A stretch of DNA of 13,465 bases from NCBI GenBank assembly GCA_029264225.1, contig JARICB010000244.1, positions 1-13,465 of the forward strand, read 5' to 3'. The stretch's first letter is position 1. Each line of letters begins with the position of its first letter. The translations under genes and the position numbers were made by a program. Shown piece after piece: positions 1 through 5,958 of this stretch. Below the pieces are notes generated by a model. It worked only from the letters and a program-made list of their open reading frames with translations, was not told the DNA's origin and ran no database searches. The stretch is from Nocardioides sp. (GTDB lineage: Bacteria > Actinomycetota > Actinomycetes > Propionibacteriales > Nocardioidaceae).

Positions 1-463
1 CACGACGGTCTCGGATCGCGCTGTGCAGACGGCCCCTGACCTTGGCCTGGCTGGCCGGAAGCGCCGGCGGCAGGCCGAGGCCGCCCACCGCGCTGGCCGT
101 GCGCACGGCTCGGGTGATCGCGCCGAACGAGCGCCGTGCGCCGCTCACACCGCGCTCGGCGCCCACCTCGAAGATGTGGGTCAGTGCGGTGTCGAGGTCC
201 CAACCGTCCCGTTCGGGCAGGTCGAGCTGACCGGTCACGTAGGCCTGCGCAGCACCGAGCTCGCCCGGATGCCACAGAAGACGACGTAGCGCCTCGGGGG
301 ATCTGAGCACGACCACCGGTGCATCCTCGGGGCCGGCGACCGAGCCGTCCCATACCTGCAGCCGGACCGGGAGATCACCGCCGATGAAGGGTCGGGCCGC
401 CTCAGCCAGCCGGTGCGCTAGCCCGGCTGGGGTGATGGGGGACTCCTTGGCGGTGGCAGCCAT
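1..463 (-). CDS. Cyclopropane-fatty-acyl-phospholipid synthase-family methyltransferase, second copy, N-terminal part only
   Basis: Partial gene: 154 codons are visible from an ATG at 463-461, and the rest lies beyond the left edge. The visible part reads like the N-terminal lipid-binding region of CFA synthases: 'PVRLQVWDGS' near residue 32 (compare 'i.v..pdG' in the family), then 'VVVLRSPEALRRLLWHP' and 'GELGAAQAYVTGQLDL', the usual motif describing an active 'shape' before the SAM domain. The SAM-binding domain is outside the window, so catalytic competence cannot be judged. It starts 3 bases after the stop of the upstream methyltransferase, with AAGGAG (475-480, read on the minus strand) overlapping the end of that gene as its ribosome site, so the two are co-translated. 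By family it would transfer a one-carbon unit from S-adenosylmethionine to unsaturated acyl chains of membrane phospholipids. The M. tuberculosis operon has a DUF1295 protein here instead, as I recall it. The family call is fairly safe; the exact product is unknown. Confidence 0.78.
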   Translation of the reverse strand, partial: MAATAKESPITPAGLAHRLAEAARPFIGGDLPVRLQVWDGSVAGPEDAPVVVLRSPEALRRLLWHPGELGAAQAYVTGQLDLPERDGWDLDTALTHIFEVGAERGVSGARRSFGAITRAVRTASAVGGLGLPPALPASQAKVRGRLHSAIRDRR

Positions 464-466
464 CGA

Positions 467-1822
467 CTACTGCTCCTTGGCGAAGGTCAGCTGTTGCACG
501 TTGATGTAGCCGCTGGCGAAACCGGCCCGGGAGTAGGCCAGGTAGAAGTGCCACATGCGCATGAAGAGGTCGTCGAAGCCGAGCGCGACCACCCGTTCGT
601 GGCTGGCCAGGAACGCCTCGTCCCATCGCCGCAACGTCTCCGCGTAGTGGCTGCCGAACTCCAGTCGCCCGACCCTGCGCAGCCGGGTATGTGTCGAGGT
701 GACGTCGTCGATGACCTCCACGCTGGGTAGGAAGCCGCCCGGGAAGACGTATTTGTTGATCCACGTCTGAGTGCCTCGGGTGGCGAGCATCCGGTCGTGG
801 GGCATCGTGATCGCCTGGATCGCTACCCGCCCCCCGGGTGCCAGCACATGGTCGATCGTTTCGAAGTAGGTCGCCCAGAACTCATGGCCGACTGCCTCGA
901 TCATCTCGACGCTGAGCACGGCGTCGTACGCCGCCGCGTAGACCGGCTCGCCCAGCGCCCGGTAGTCCTTCAGCTCGATCTGGACCTGGTCGCTCAAGCC
1001 GGCATCGGCCACCCGCTGTTCGGCCAGCTCGAGCTGCTCCACGGAGAGCGTGACCGAGTGCACTCGGGCGCCGCGGCGGGCTGCCCGCATGGCGAGCTCG
1101 CCCCAGCCGGTGCCGATCTCCAGCACCCGGCTGCCGTCGGTGACCCCGGCCTGGTCGAGGAGGCGCTCGATCTTGCGGCCCTGGGCGGCAGCGAAGTCGG
1201 GGCCGTGGCCGCGCTCACTGTCGTTGTCGGTGGGGTCTGGTGGAGTGGCAATCAGGTGCGGACCGAGGCCACCCGCGTCCTGGGACGCGGCAGCGAGGGA
1301 GGTGTCGAAGAGGGCCGCGGAATAGCTGAGGGTCTCGTCGAGGAACAGTGCGAAGAGGTCGTTGGACAGGTCGTAGTGGTGGGCAATGTTGGCCTGGCTG
1401 TTGGCCGCGGTGCTCCGCTGGTGGCGGGGAGTGCGGTGGGTGACGAAGGCCCGCGCGCGCTGCAACGACTCGGGGACCAAGGTAGCGATCCGGGCCGCGG
1501 GCACGGTCAGGAAGCCGGCCAGGTCGTCGGCATCCCAGGCGCCGGTGAGGTAGGCCTCACCGAAGCCGATCAGACCGTCGCGACCGATGCGGGCGTAGAA
1601 CTCATCGGGGCGGTGGATGCTCATGCGTGGTCCACCACGGCCCAGGATGCGGCCGACTCCGCGGTGGTCGGGGGACTCCTCGACGGTGACGTCGAGGCGA
1701 CGGATCGCAGCGGCGAACAGTCGACGCGCGACGGCGGCCGACACGACGGTTCGGGCCCCGGAGGGCACCTCTTCGAGGGAGGGCAGCCGGCTCACGCCGG
1801 GGCGAGATTCGAGACTGGTCAT
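467..1822 (-). CDS. Cyclopropane-fatty-acyl-phospholipid synthase-family SAM methyltransferase (UfaA1-like position)
   Basis: 451 residues. ATG at 1822 overlaps the stop of the upstream gene (ATGA, 1819-1822). The open frame continues upstream, but that part only shadows DUF1365. N-terminal region 20-145; 'ANIAHHYDLSNDLF' 144-157 is the family signature; SAM motif I 'VLEIGTGWGEL' 233-243; 'SVEMIEAVG' 304-312 carries the conserved Glu309; C-terminal 'MWHFYLAYSRAGF' 423-435. The family moves a one-carbon unit from SAM onto double bonds of membrane acyl chains. Two oddities: the usual 'YSCAxF' Cys (bicarbonate-site Cys139 of E. coli Cfa) is Ala169, and the His of 'LHTIG' is Gln336 in 'IQAITM'. 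There is also an extra stretch of about 30 residues (175-209, Pro/Asp rich) between 'YSAALF' and 'AQGRKIERLL'. In M. tuberculosis the gene at this operon position is ufaA1, reported to make tuberculostearic (10-methyl) acid, so simple methylation is as likely as cyclopropanation. Cytoplasmic, acting at the membrane face. Confidence 0.88.
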   Translation of the reverse strand: MTSLESRPGVSRLPSLEEVPSGARTVVSAAVARRLFAAAIRRLDVTVEESPDHRGVGRILGRGGPRMSIHRPDEFYARIGRDGLIGFGEAYLTGAWDADDLAGFLTVPAARIATLVPESLQRARAFVTHRTPRHQRSTAANSQANIAHHYDLSNDLFALFLDETLSYSAALFDTSLAAASQDAGGLGPHLIATPPDPTDNDSERGHGPDFAAAQGRKIERLLDQAGVTDGSRVLEIGTGWGELAMRAARRGARVHSVTLSVEQLELAEQRVADAGLSDQVQIELKDYRALGEPVYAAAYDAVLSVEMIEAVGHEFWATYFETIDHVLAPGGRVAIQAITMPHDRMLATRGTQTWINKYVFPGGFLPSVEVIDDVTSTHTRLRRVGRLEFGSHYAETLRRWDEAFLASHERVVALGFDDLFMRMWHFYLAYSRAGFASGYINVQQLTFAKEQ

Positions 1823-3822
1823 CGGACACCGTCCTGGTGGTGGGGAGGTCGAGGAAGGATGGGGAGTCGGCGCGCCCAGAGCCAGATGCCGTGGGCGCGA
1901 ATGAGGGCGCTTCCGCGCAGGGCGGAGCCGAGGCTGCGCCAGCCGGAGGAGTGCGTCCGGTGCCCGGAGACGCTGGCACTGAAGGGCGAGCCGTCCTCGG
2001 TGTGCAGGGTGACAGCCACCTGCAGTCGATCGGTCGGTATCGCTACGACGATCTCGTAGTGCCCGTCGACGCCGTGGAAGGGGGAGACATACATCGACTT
2101 CTCGGCCCGGGCCCGGCCTTGGGCGTCGGGGTGGACGAGATAGGCGTGCCGGTCGCCGTAGGTGTTGTGCACCTCGACCACTACTGCGGCCTGGTTGCCA
2201 TCGGCCGCGAAGCACCAGAAGACCGAGATCGGATTGAAGCAGTAGCCCAGGGAGCGAGGATTCGCGGCCATCAGGATCCGACCGCCGGTGAGGTCGATGT
2301 CGTTCTCGGCCAGGAAGGCGTCGAGGTTCGCCCGGATGGAGGCAGCGGGGGAGCCGAGGTGGTCGCGCGACTCGAAGCGGGCCAGCACCCCGCGCTGGGG
2401 CAGATCGTCGAGGTCCACCAGCCACAGGTGTGAACGGTTCTCGAAGGAGCGCTTGAACGGCGTACGCCGGGTGTGGCGAATGGTGGTCTCGAAGAGGCCC
2501 GGCTCGACCAGGCGGGCCGCGGACTCCGGTGCGGCGGGCCAGGTCAGACCGAGGTGGGTGGCAGCACCCAGCCCCGAACGCGCGCCGTCCTCGTGGAAGC
2601 CCCACCCGTGATAAGCGCCGGCAAAGGCCACTCGGTCGCTGTTGATCGAAGGCAGCCGACGTTGCGCAGCCACCGACGCGGGGGTGTAGAGCGGGTGCTC
2701 GTAGTCCATCCGGTCGATCACTGAGGCCGGATCGATCAGGTGCTCGCCACCGAGGGTGACCAGGTAGTGGGTCTGGGTCGGCAGCCGCTGCAACCGAGTC
2801 AGGTCGTAGGTCACGGTGACGTCTCCGGTCGCAGTGGCGGGCCGCCGGAAGTTCCAGCTGGATCGGGCACCGGTAGCGCGGGGCAGGAGCGAGGTGTCGG
2901 TGTGCAGGAGGGCGGTGTTCGCGGTGTAGGGGAGGGCGCCGAGCACCTCACGCTGCGCACGGCTCGGTGACTCCAGCATGCTCAGCGCCTGTGCCGGGTG
3001 GGTCGCGATCACGACCGCGTCGAAGGCGTGGACTGCCCCGTTGCCGTCGGTGACCTCGACGGAGTCGGGGAGCTCGCGGATCGAGGTGACCTTGGTGTTC
3101 GTCCGGACCGACTGCAGCGCGGCAGCCACAGCAGCGACGTAGGTGCCCGAGCCGCCCGTGACCGTGCGCCATTGGGGTGAGCCAAAGATAGCGAGCATCC
3201 CGTGGTGCTCCAGGAAGGTGAACAGGTAGCGCGCCGGGTATTCCAGCGACGTCTCGGGGTCGCACGACCAGACGGCGGCGACGAGCGGCTCCACGAAGTG
3301 TCGGATGAAATGGGCGTCGAAGTCGCCGGCCCGAAGAAATTCGCGCAGCGTCTGGTCGACGGGTGCTGCCTCGGTGGGGGGTGACTCGGGTGCTGCCAGC
3401 AGGGCCCGGGCCTGGCGGTGGAAGCGAGGGATCGCGGCCAACATGCGCCAGTGGTCGGCAGACCTGATCGAGGCCCTGGTCGCGAACAACCCCTTGGCAC
3501 CCAGCGCTCCGGCGTACTCGACTCCGGTGCTCTGATCGGAGACCGACAAGGACATTTCGGAGGGCTGGGTGGCGATGTCGAGCTCCGCGAAGAGTCGCAA
3601 CAGAGTCGGGTAGGTGCGCCGGTTGTGCACGATGAAGCCGGTGTCGATGCGCAACTCACCACCGGGCGCGGGCACGACATGGGTATCGGCATGCCCGCCG
3701 AGGCGGTCGTCGGCTTCGAACAGGGTGACGTGGGCCGTGCGGGACGCGACGTAGGCGGCGGTAAGGCCTGCTACCCCCGACCCGACGACTCCCACGCGAC
3801 GCGCGGGGGTCGCCATGGTCAC
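1819..3822 (-). CDS. Fused FAD-dependent amine-oxidase-like oxidoreductase (COG2907) and DUF1365 protein
   Basis: 667 residues, one uninterrupted frame. Residues 9-435 form an FAD oxidoreductase: dinucleotide fold G14-x-G16-x-x-G19 followed by 'LFEADDRLGGHADT' 34-47, and a C-terminal FAD segment 'AFAGAYHGWGFHEDG' 399-413. Residues 440-667 are a full DUF1365 domain, starting at 'LFETTIRHTRRTPFKRSF', where stand-alone DUF1365 proteins begin. It has the family's 'NPRSLGYCFNPISVFWCF' 521-538, 'EVHNTYGDRHAYLV' 550-563 and 'KSMYVSPFHGVDG' 575-587. In M. tuberculosis and many proteobacteria these are two adjacent genes next to a CFA-type methyltransferase. The reaction is not established to my knowledge; oxidation or desaturation of unsaturated acyl chains as a partner of the methyltransferase is an inference. 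The GTG at 3822 overlaps the rskA stop (GTGA); ATG at 3816 is an alternative 2 codons inside, and an AAGG lies upstream of both. The next gene starts within its stop codon. Confidence 0.9.
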   Translation of the reverse strand: MTMATPARRVGVVGSGVAGLTAAYVASRTAHVTLFEADDRLGGHADTHVVPAPGGELRIDTGFIVHNRRTYPTLLRLFAELDIATQPSEMSLSVSDQSTGVEYAGALGAKGLFATRASIRSADHWRMLAAIPRFHRQARALLAAPESPPTEAAPVDQTLREFLRAGDFDAHFIRHFVEPLVAAVWSCDPETSLEYPARYLFTFLEHHGMLAIFGSPQWRTVTGGSGTYVAAVAAALQSVRTNTKVTSIRELPDSVEVTDGNGAVHAFDAVVIATHPAQALSMLESPSRAQREVLGALPYTANTALLHTDTSLLPRATGARSSWNFRRPATATGDVTVTYDLTRLQRLPTQTHYLVTLGGEHLIDPASVIDRMDYEHPLYTPASVAAQRRLPSINSDRVAFAGAYHGWGFHEDGARSGLGAATHLGLTWPAAPESAARLVEPGLFETTIRHTRRTPFKRSFENRSHLWLVDLDDLPQRGVLARFESRDHLGSPAASIRANLDAFLAENDIDLTGGRILMAANPRSLGYCFNPISVFWCFAADGNQAAVVVEVHNTYGDRHAYLVHPDAQGRARAEKSMYVSPFHGVDGHYEIVVAIPTDRLQVAVTLHTEDGSPFSASVSGHRTHSSGWRSLGSALRGSALIRAHGIWLWARRLPILPRPPHHQDGVR

Positions 3823-4523
3823 GTCGCCTTGGAGAAGTCGAAGAGGGCGATCGGCTCGGTGGTGGGCTCCGGTGAGCCACCCTCGGGTTCGACGGTGATC
3901 CCTGCCGCGGTCGCGGCAGCGGCGTCGCCGTCCAGGACCAACTGATTGTCCTCACCCGGCGGCATCAGCCCTGCGGGAATCATTGCGCCCTCGTCGTTCT
4001 GGAGCCAGATCGCGAACACCTTGCCCGAGGGTGCCGGAGCCATGTCCTTTGTGGTGATGACGGCCAGCCCCATCGACTCCGAGCGGGTCACAGTCGCACT
4101 ACCGGCTGCGCCGAGATCGACGGCCACCGATTCGGCGTCCTGCGAGCTCAGCACCTGCTCGGCCGCGGTCAGCGAACCCTGTCCGGTGGGCGTCCAGGGC
4201 TGCCAGATTGCGGCACTGATGCCGAGAACGGCCAACAGTGAGGCGGCCACCAGCAGTGGCAGCCAGCGTCGTCGGGGGGTGGTGGTGGGTCGGACGGGTG
4301 GGATCGGTCGGACTTGGGAGATGCCGGCCAGTACGGCGGCGCGCAGCGCAGGAGGTGGAGTCACCGCGGTGGTCTCGGAAAGGAGGGCGGCCGTTTCCTG
4401 CAGGCTCGCGGTCTCGGTCCGACAGTCGCCGCACTCGCTCAGGTGTCGTTCGAACTGGGCACGCTCGAACTCGTCGACGGCATCCAGGGCGTAGGCGCCC
4501 GAGAGCTTGTGAATGTCGTTCAT
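3819..4523 (-). CDS. rskA: Anti-sigma-K factor RskA, membrane-anchored with zinc-binding anti-sigma domain
   Basis: 234 residues. Cytoplasmic anti-sigma domain 1-50 has H27-x3-C31-x2-C34 and an upstream H5, the four-ligand pattern of zinc-binding anti-sigma (ZAS) domains. One transmembrane helix lies at about 87-107, after 'PRRR', giving a cytoplasm-in orientation. Residues 115-234 are the extracytoplasmic RskA domain; 'AEQVLSSQDAESVAVDLG' (121-138), 'GKVFAIWLQ' (167-175) and 'ITVEPEGGSPEPT' (209-221) follow the M. tuberculosis RskA sequence closely as I remember it. It holds SigK inactive at the membrane. In M. tuberculosis release involves regulated intramembrane proteolysis (site-2 protease Rip1), and no protease gene is present here. 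The ATG overlaps the sigK stop (ATGA, 4520-4523), so sigma and anti-sigma are translationally coupled. The sigma/anti-sigma pairing is very secure; the signal sensed is unknown. Confidence 0.93.
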   Translation of the reverse strand: MNDIHKLSGAYALDAVDEFERAQFERHLSECGDCRTETASLQETAALLSETTAVTPPPALRAAVLAGISQVRPIPPVRPTTTPRRRWLPLLVAASLLAVLGISAAIWQPWTPTGQGSLTAAEQVLSSQDAESVAVDLGAAGSATVTRSESMGLAVITTKDMAPAPSGKVFAIWLQNDEGAMIPAGLMPPGEDNQLVLDGDAAAATAAGITVEPEGGSPEPTTEPIALFDFSKAT

Positions 4524-5134
4524 GACGCAACTCCCAACGCATCGCGCAACCGGATCAAGCCGTCCCGGATGCGGGTCTTGGCAGTGCCGATGGGCACCTC
4601 GAGCATCGTTGCCACCTCTGTATGTGTGTAGCCGCCCAGGAATGCCAGTTCAACGGCTTCGCGCTGGACGTTGGTCAAGGCTGCGACCGCACCCCGAACT
4701 CGCTGGGCATCCAGCGAAGTGTGGGCCGCCTCGACCGTGGTGTCGCGTTCGGTCGGCTGGCTCTCGCGGTGGTAGACCTCGTCGCGTGCGCTGGCGGCCT
4801 CCGCGGATCGAACCCGGTCGACGGCCTTGCGGTGCACGATGGTCAGCAACCAGCCCATGAGACTGCCACGGGCGGGGTCGAAGCGGGTGCTGGTGCGCCA
4901 CGCGTCGAGGTAGGCCTCTTGGACGACCTCTTCGGCATGGGCGGGGTTGCGGACCACTCGCAGCGCGAGGCCGTAGGCACGGGCCGATGTGGCGTCGTAC
5001 AACTCCGCGAAGGCGCCCTCGTCACCACGACCGGAGCGTTGCATGAGCTCGGCCAGGTGGCTGTTGGGGCCGGCGCCCGCCGGGGTGCCCTCCGCAGAGG
5101 GCTCCCCGGCGGGAACGGACTTGAGATGATCCAC
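4520..5134 (-). CDS. sigK: ECF RNA polymerase sigma factor SigK
   Basis: 204 residues. Sigma-2 region at about 40-110 ('FAELYDATSARAYGLALRV' 42-60; 'AEEVVQEAYLDAWR' 67-80; 'GWLLTIVHRKAVDRVR' 94-109) and sigma-4 at about 143-197 with the helix-turn-helix 'YTHTEVATMLEVPIGTAKTR' 169-188. The linker and both domains follow M. tuberculosis SigK, and the partner gene is an evident RskA. It has an extra Gly/Pro-rich N-terminus of about 25 residues. It contains no cysteine, so the disulfide reported to make M. tuberculosis SigK redox-sensitive cannot form here. Start is GTG at 5134, with AAAGGA 9 bases upstream. It begins 35 bases after the fasciclin stop, with no promoter visible between them, so it is probably transcribed with the fasciclin gene from the SigK-type promoter at 5911-5940, making expression autoregulated. 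Confidence 0.93.
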   Translation of the reverse strand: MDHLKSVPAGEPSAEGTPAGAGPNSHLAELMQRSGRGDEGAFAELYDATSARAYGLALRVVRNPAHAEEVVQEAYLDAWRTSTRFDPARGSLMGWLLTIVHRKAVDRVRSAEAASARDEVYHRESQPTERDTTVEAAHTSLDAQRVRGAVAALTNVQREAVELAFLGGYTHTEVATMLEVPIGTAKTRIRDGLIRLRDALGVAS

Positions 5135-5169
5135 GACACTGAGTCCTTTGCTGGTCTAGTAGCCAACAA

Positions 5170-5853
5170 TCACATGGTGGGCATCATGACGGTGTCAATA
5201 ACGTAGACCGTTGCGTTGGCCGTGGGGATGTTGCCGCAGATGATCTTGGCCTGCTCCTCGGTGTCGGCGGTGAAGGTCTCGTCCGAACCCTCGACCGTGA
5301 GCTCGTCCTTGTTGAGCGTCTCGAACGTGCCGGCCAGGTTGTCCGGGCTCAGCTGCTCGCCCACGACGTGGTGGGTCAGGATGGCGGTCAGCATCTCCTT
5401 GTCGGCGAGGACTGCCTTCAGCGTCTTCGGCGGGAGCTTGGCGAACGCGTCGTTGGTGGGCGCGAACACGGTGATGCCCTCGGAGGAGTTGAGGGTGTCG
5501 ACCAGGCCAGCCTTCGTGACGGCCGTGACGAGAGTCGTGAGCAGCGGGTTGGCGGACGCGGCGGTGGCGACCGGATCGGTGGCCATGCCGTTGAAGGAGC
5601 CGGCACCGTCGGCCGGGACGGCAGCGCAGCCCTCACCGAAGGTCTCGGCACCGGCGTCGGAGGCCATGTCGGACGAGTCGTCGGTCATACCGTCGTCGTC
5701 GGTCATCGCGTCGTCGGAGGGGGTGTCGCTGGCCGACGGGGTGGAGCTGCTGTCGCTGGCGCTGGTGTCGTCATCGCTGCCACAGGCAGCCAAACCGAAG
5801 GACATGGTCAGGGCGAGAGCAGCGAGACCGGAGTTGCGAGCAATGCGGTTCAT
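5170..5853 (-). CDS. Fasciclin (FAS1) domain surface lipoprotein, MPT83/MPT70-like
   Basis: 227 residues. Signal peptide with n-region 'MNRIAR', hydrophobic 9-20 and lipobox L21-A-A-C24, so it should be lipidated and held on the outer face of the membrane. Residues 25-70 are a Ser/Asp/Thr-rich linker with Met at 46-spaced acidic positions (M50, M56, M63). The FAS1 domain is about 95-226: 'GITVFAPTNDAFAKLP' 126-141 (H1), 'LTHHVV' 159-164, 'TANATVYVIDTVMMP' 211-225 (H2). 'GCAAVP' with Cys76 and 'IICGNIPTANATVYVIDTV' with Cys206 match positions of the disulfide in MPT70/MPT83. Those proteins are SigK-controlled secreted antigens in the M. tuberculosis complex; FAS1 domains serve in adhesion or ligand binding. 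Ribosome site AAAGG lies 8 bases before the ATG. A SigK-like promoter lies about 60 bases upstream, and sigK follows after 35 bases. The ligand is unknown. Confidence 0.93.
   Translation of the reverse strand: MNRIARNSGLAALALTMSFGLAACGSDDDTSASDSSSTPSASDTPSDDAMTDDDGMTDDSSDMASDAGAETFGEGCAAVPADGAGSFNGMATDPVATAASANPLLTTLVTAVTKAGLVDTLNSSEGITVFAPTNDAFAKLPPKTLKAVLADKEMLTAILTHHVVGEQLSPDNLAGTFETLNKDELTVEGSDETFTADTEEQAKIICGNIPTANATVYVIDTVMMPTM
5677..5706 (-). repeat. Tandem 18-base repeat in the lipoprotein linker
   Basis: The 12-mer GTCGTCGGTCAT (plus strand) occurs at 5677-5688 and again exactly at 5695-5706, 18 bases apart. It encodes the repeated Met-Thr-Asp-Asp unit of the acidic lipoprotein linker. 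A GTC trinucleotide run lies between the copies. Unit length is a multiple of three, so slippage would alter linker length without breaking the frame. Confidence 0.6.
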
Positions 5854-5910
5854 GAGAGGTGCCTTTCGTCAGGGGCTCCGCAGCGTTTGCCACTGGGAGG
5901 CTTTCCATGG

Positions 5911-5940
5911 GGTGTTCGCTGCACCAGGCCAGTCGGATTG
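5911..5940 (-). promoter_or_regulatory. Candidate SigK promoter of the fasciclin-sigK operon
   Basis: On the minus strand, -35-like CAATCC (5940-5935), a 16-base spacer, then CGAA (5918-5915) followed by CACC. The reported M. tuberculosis SigK consensus, as I recall it, is CCATCC and CCGAAT, so the -35 matches 5 of 6 and the -10 core CGAA is intact. The same arrangement with the same spacing occurs at 7476-7501. The expected transcript start near 5907 leaves a leader of roughly 50 bases containing the AAAGG ribosome site. Confidence 0.68.
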
Positions 5941-5958
5941 GTGAAGTTGAAAAGAGAA

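Noticed and set aside
2231..2236. Another minus-strand CAATCC as a third SigK promoter
   Set aside because: It lies inside the DUF1365 coding part and has no CGAA 16 bases downstream.
1823..2605. In-frame upstream extension of the first methyltransferase (about 261 codons)
   Set aside because: It reads the DUF1365 coding region in the wrong frame, has no domain sense, and a start at 1822 overlapping the upstream stop fits the family N-terminus.
5135..5169. A separate promoter directly before sigK
   Set aside because: The 35-base gap has only a ribosome site; no CAATCC/CGAA pair or housekeeping -10/-35 pair is visible.
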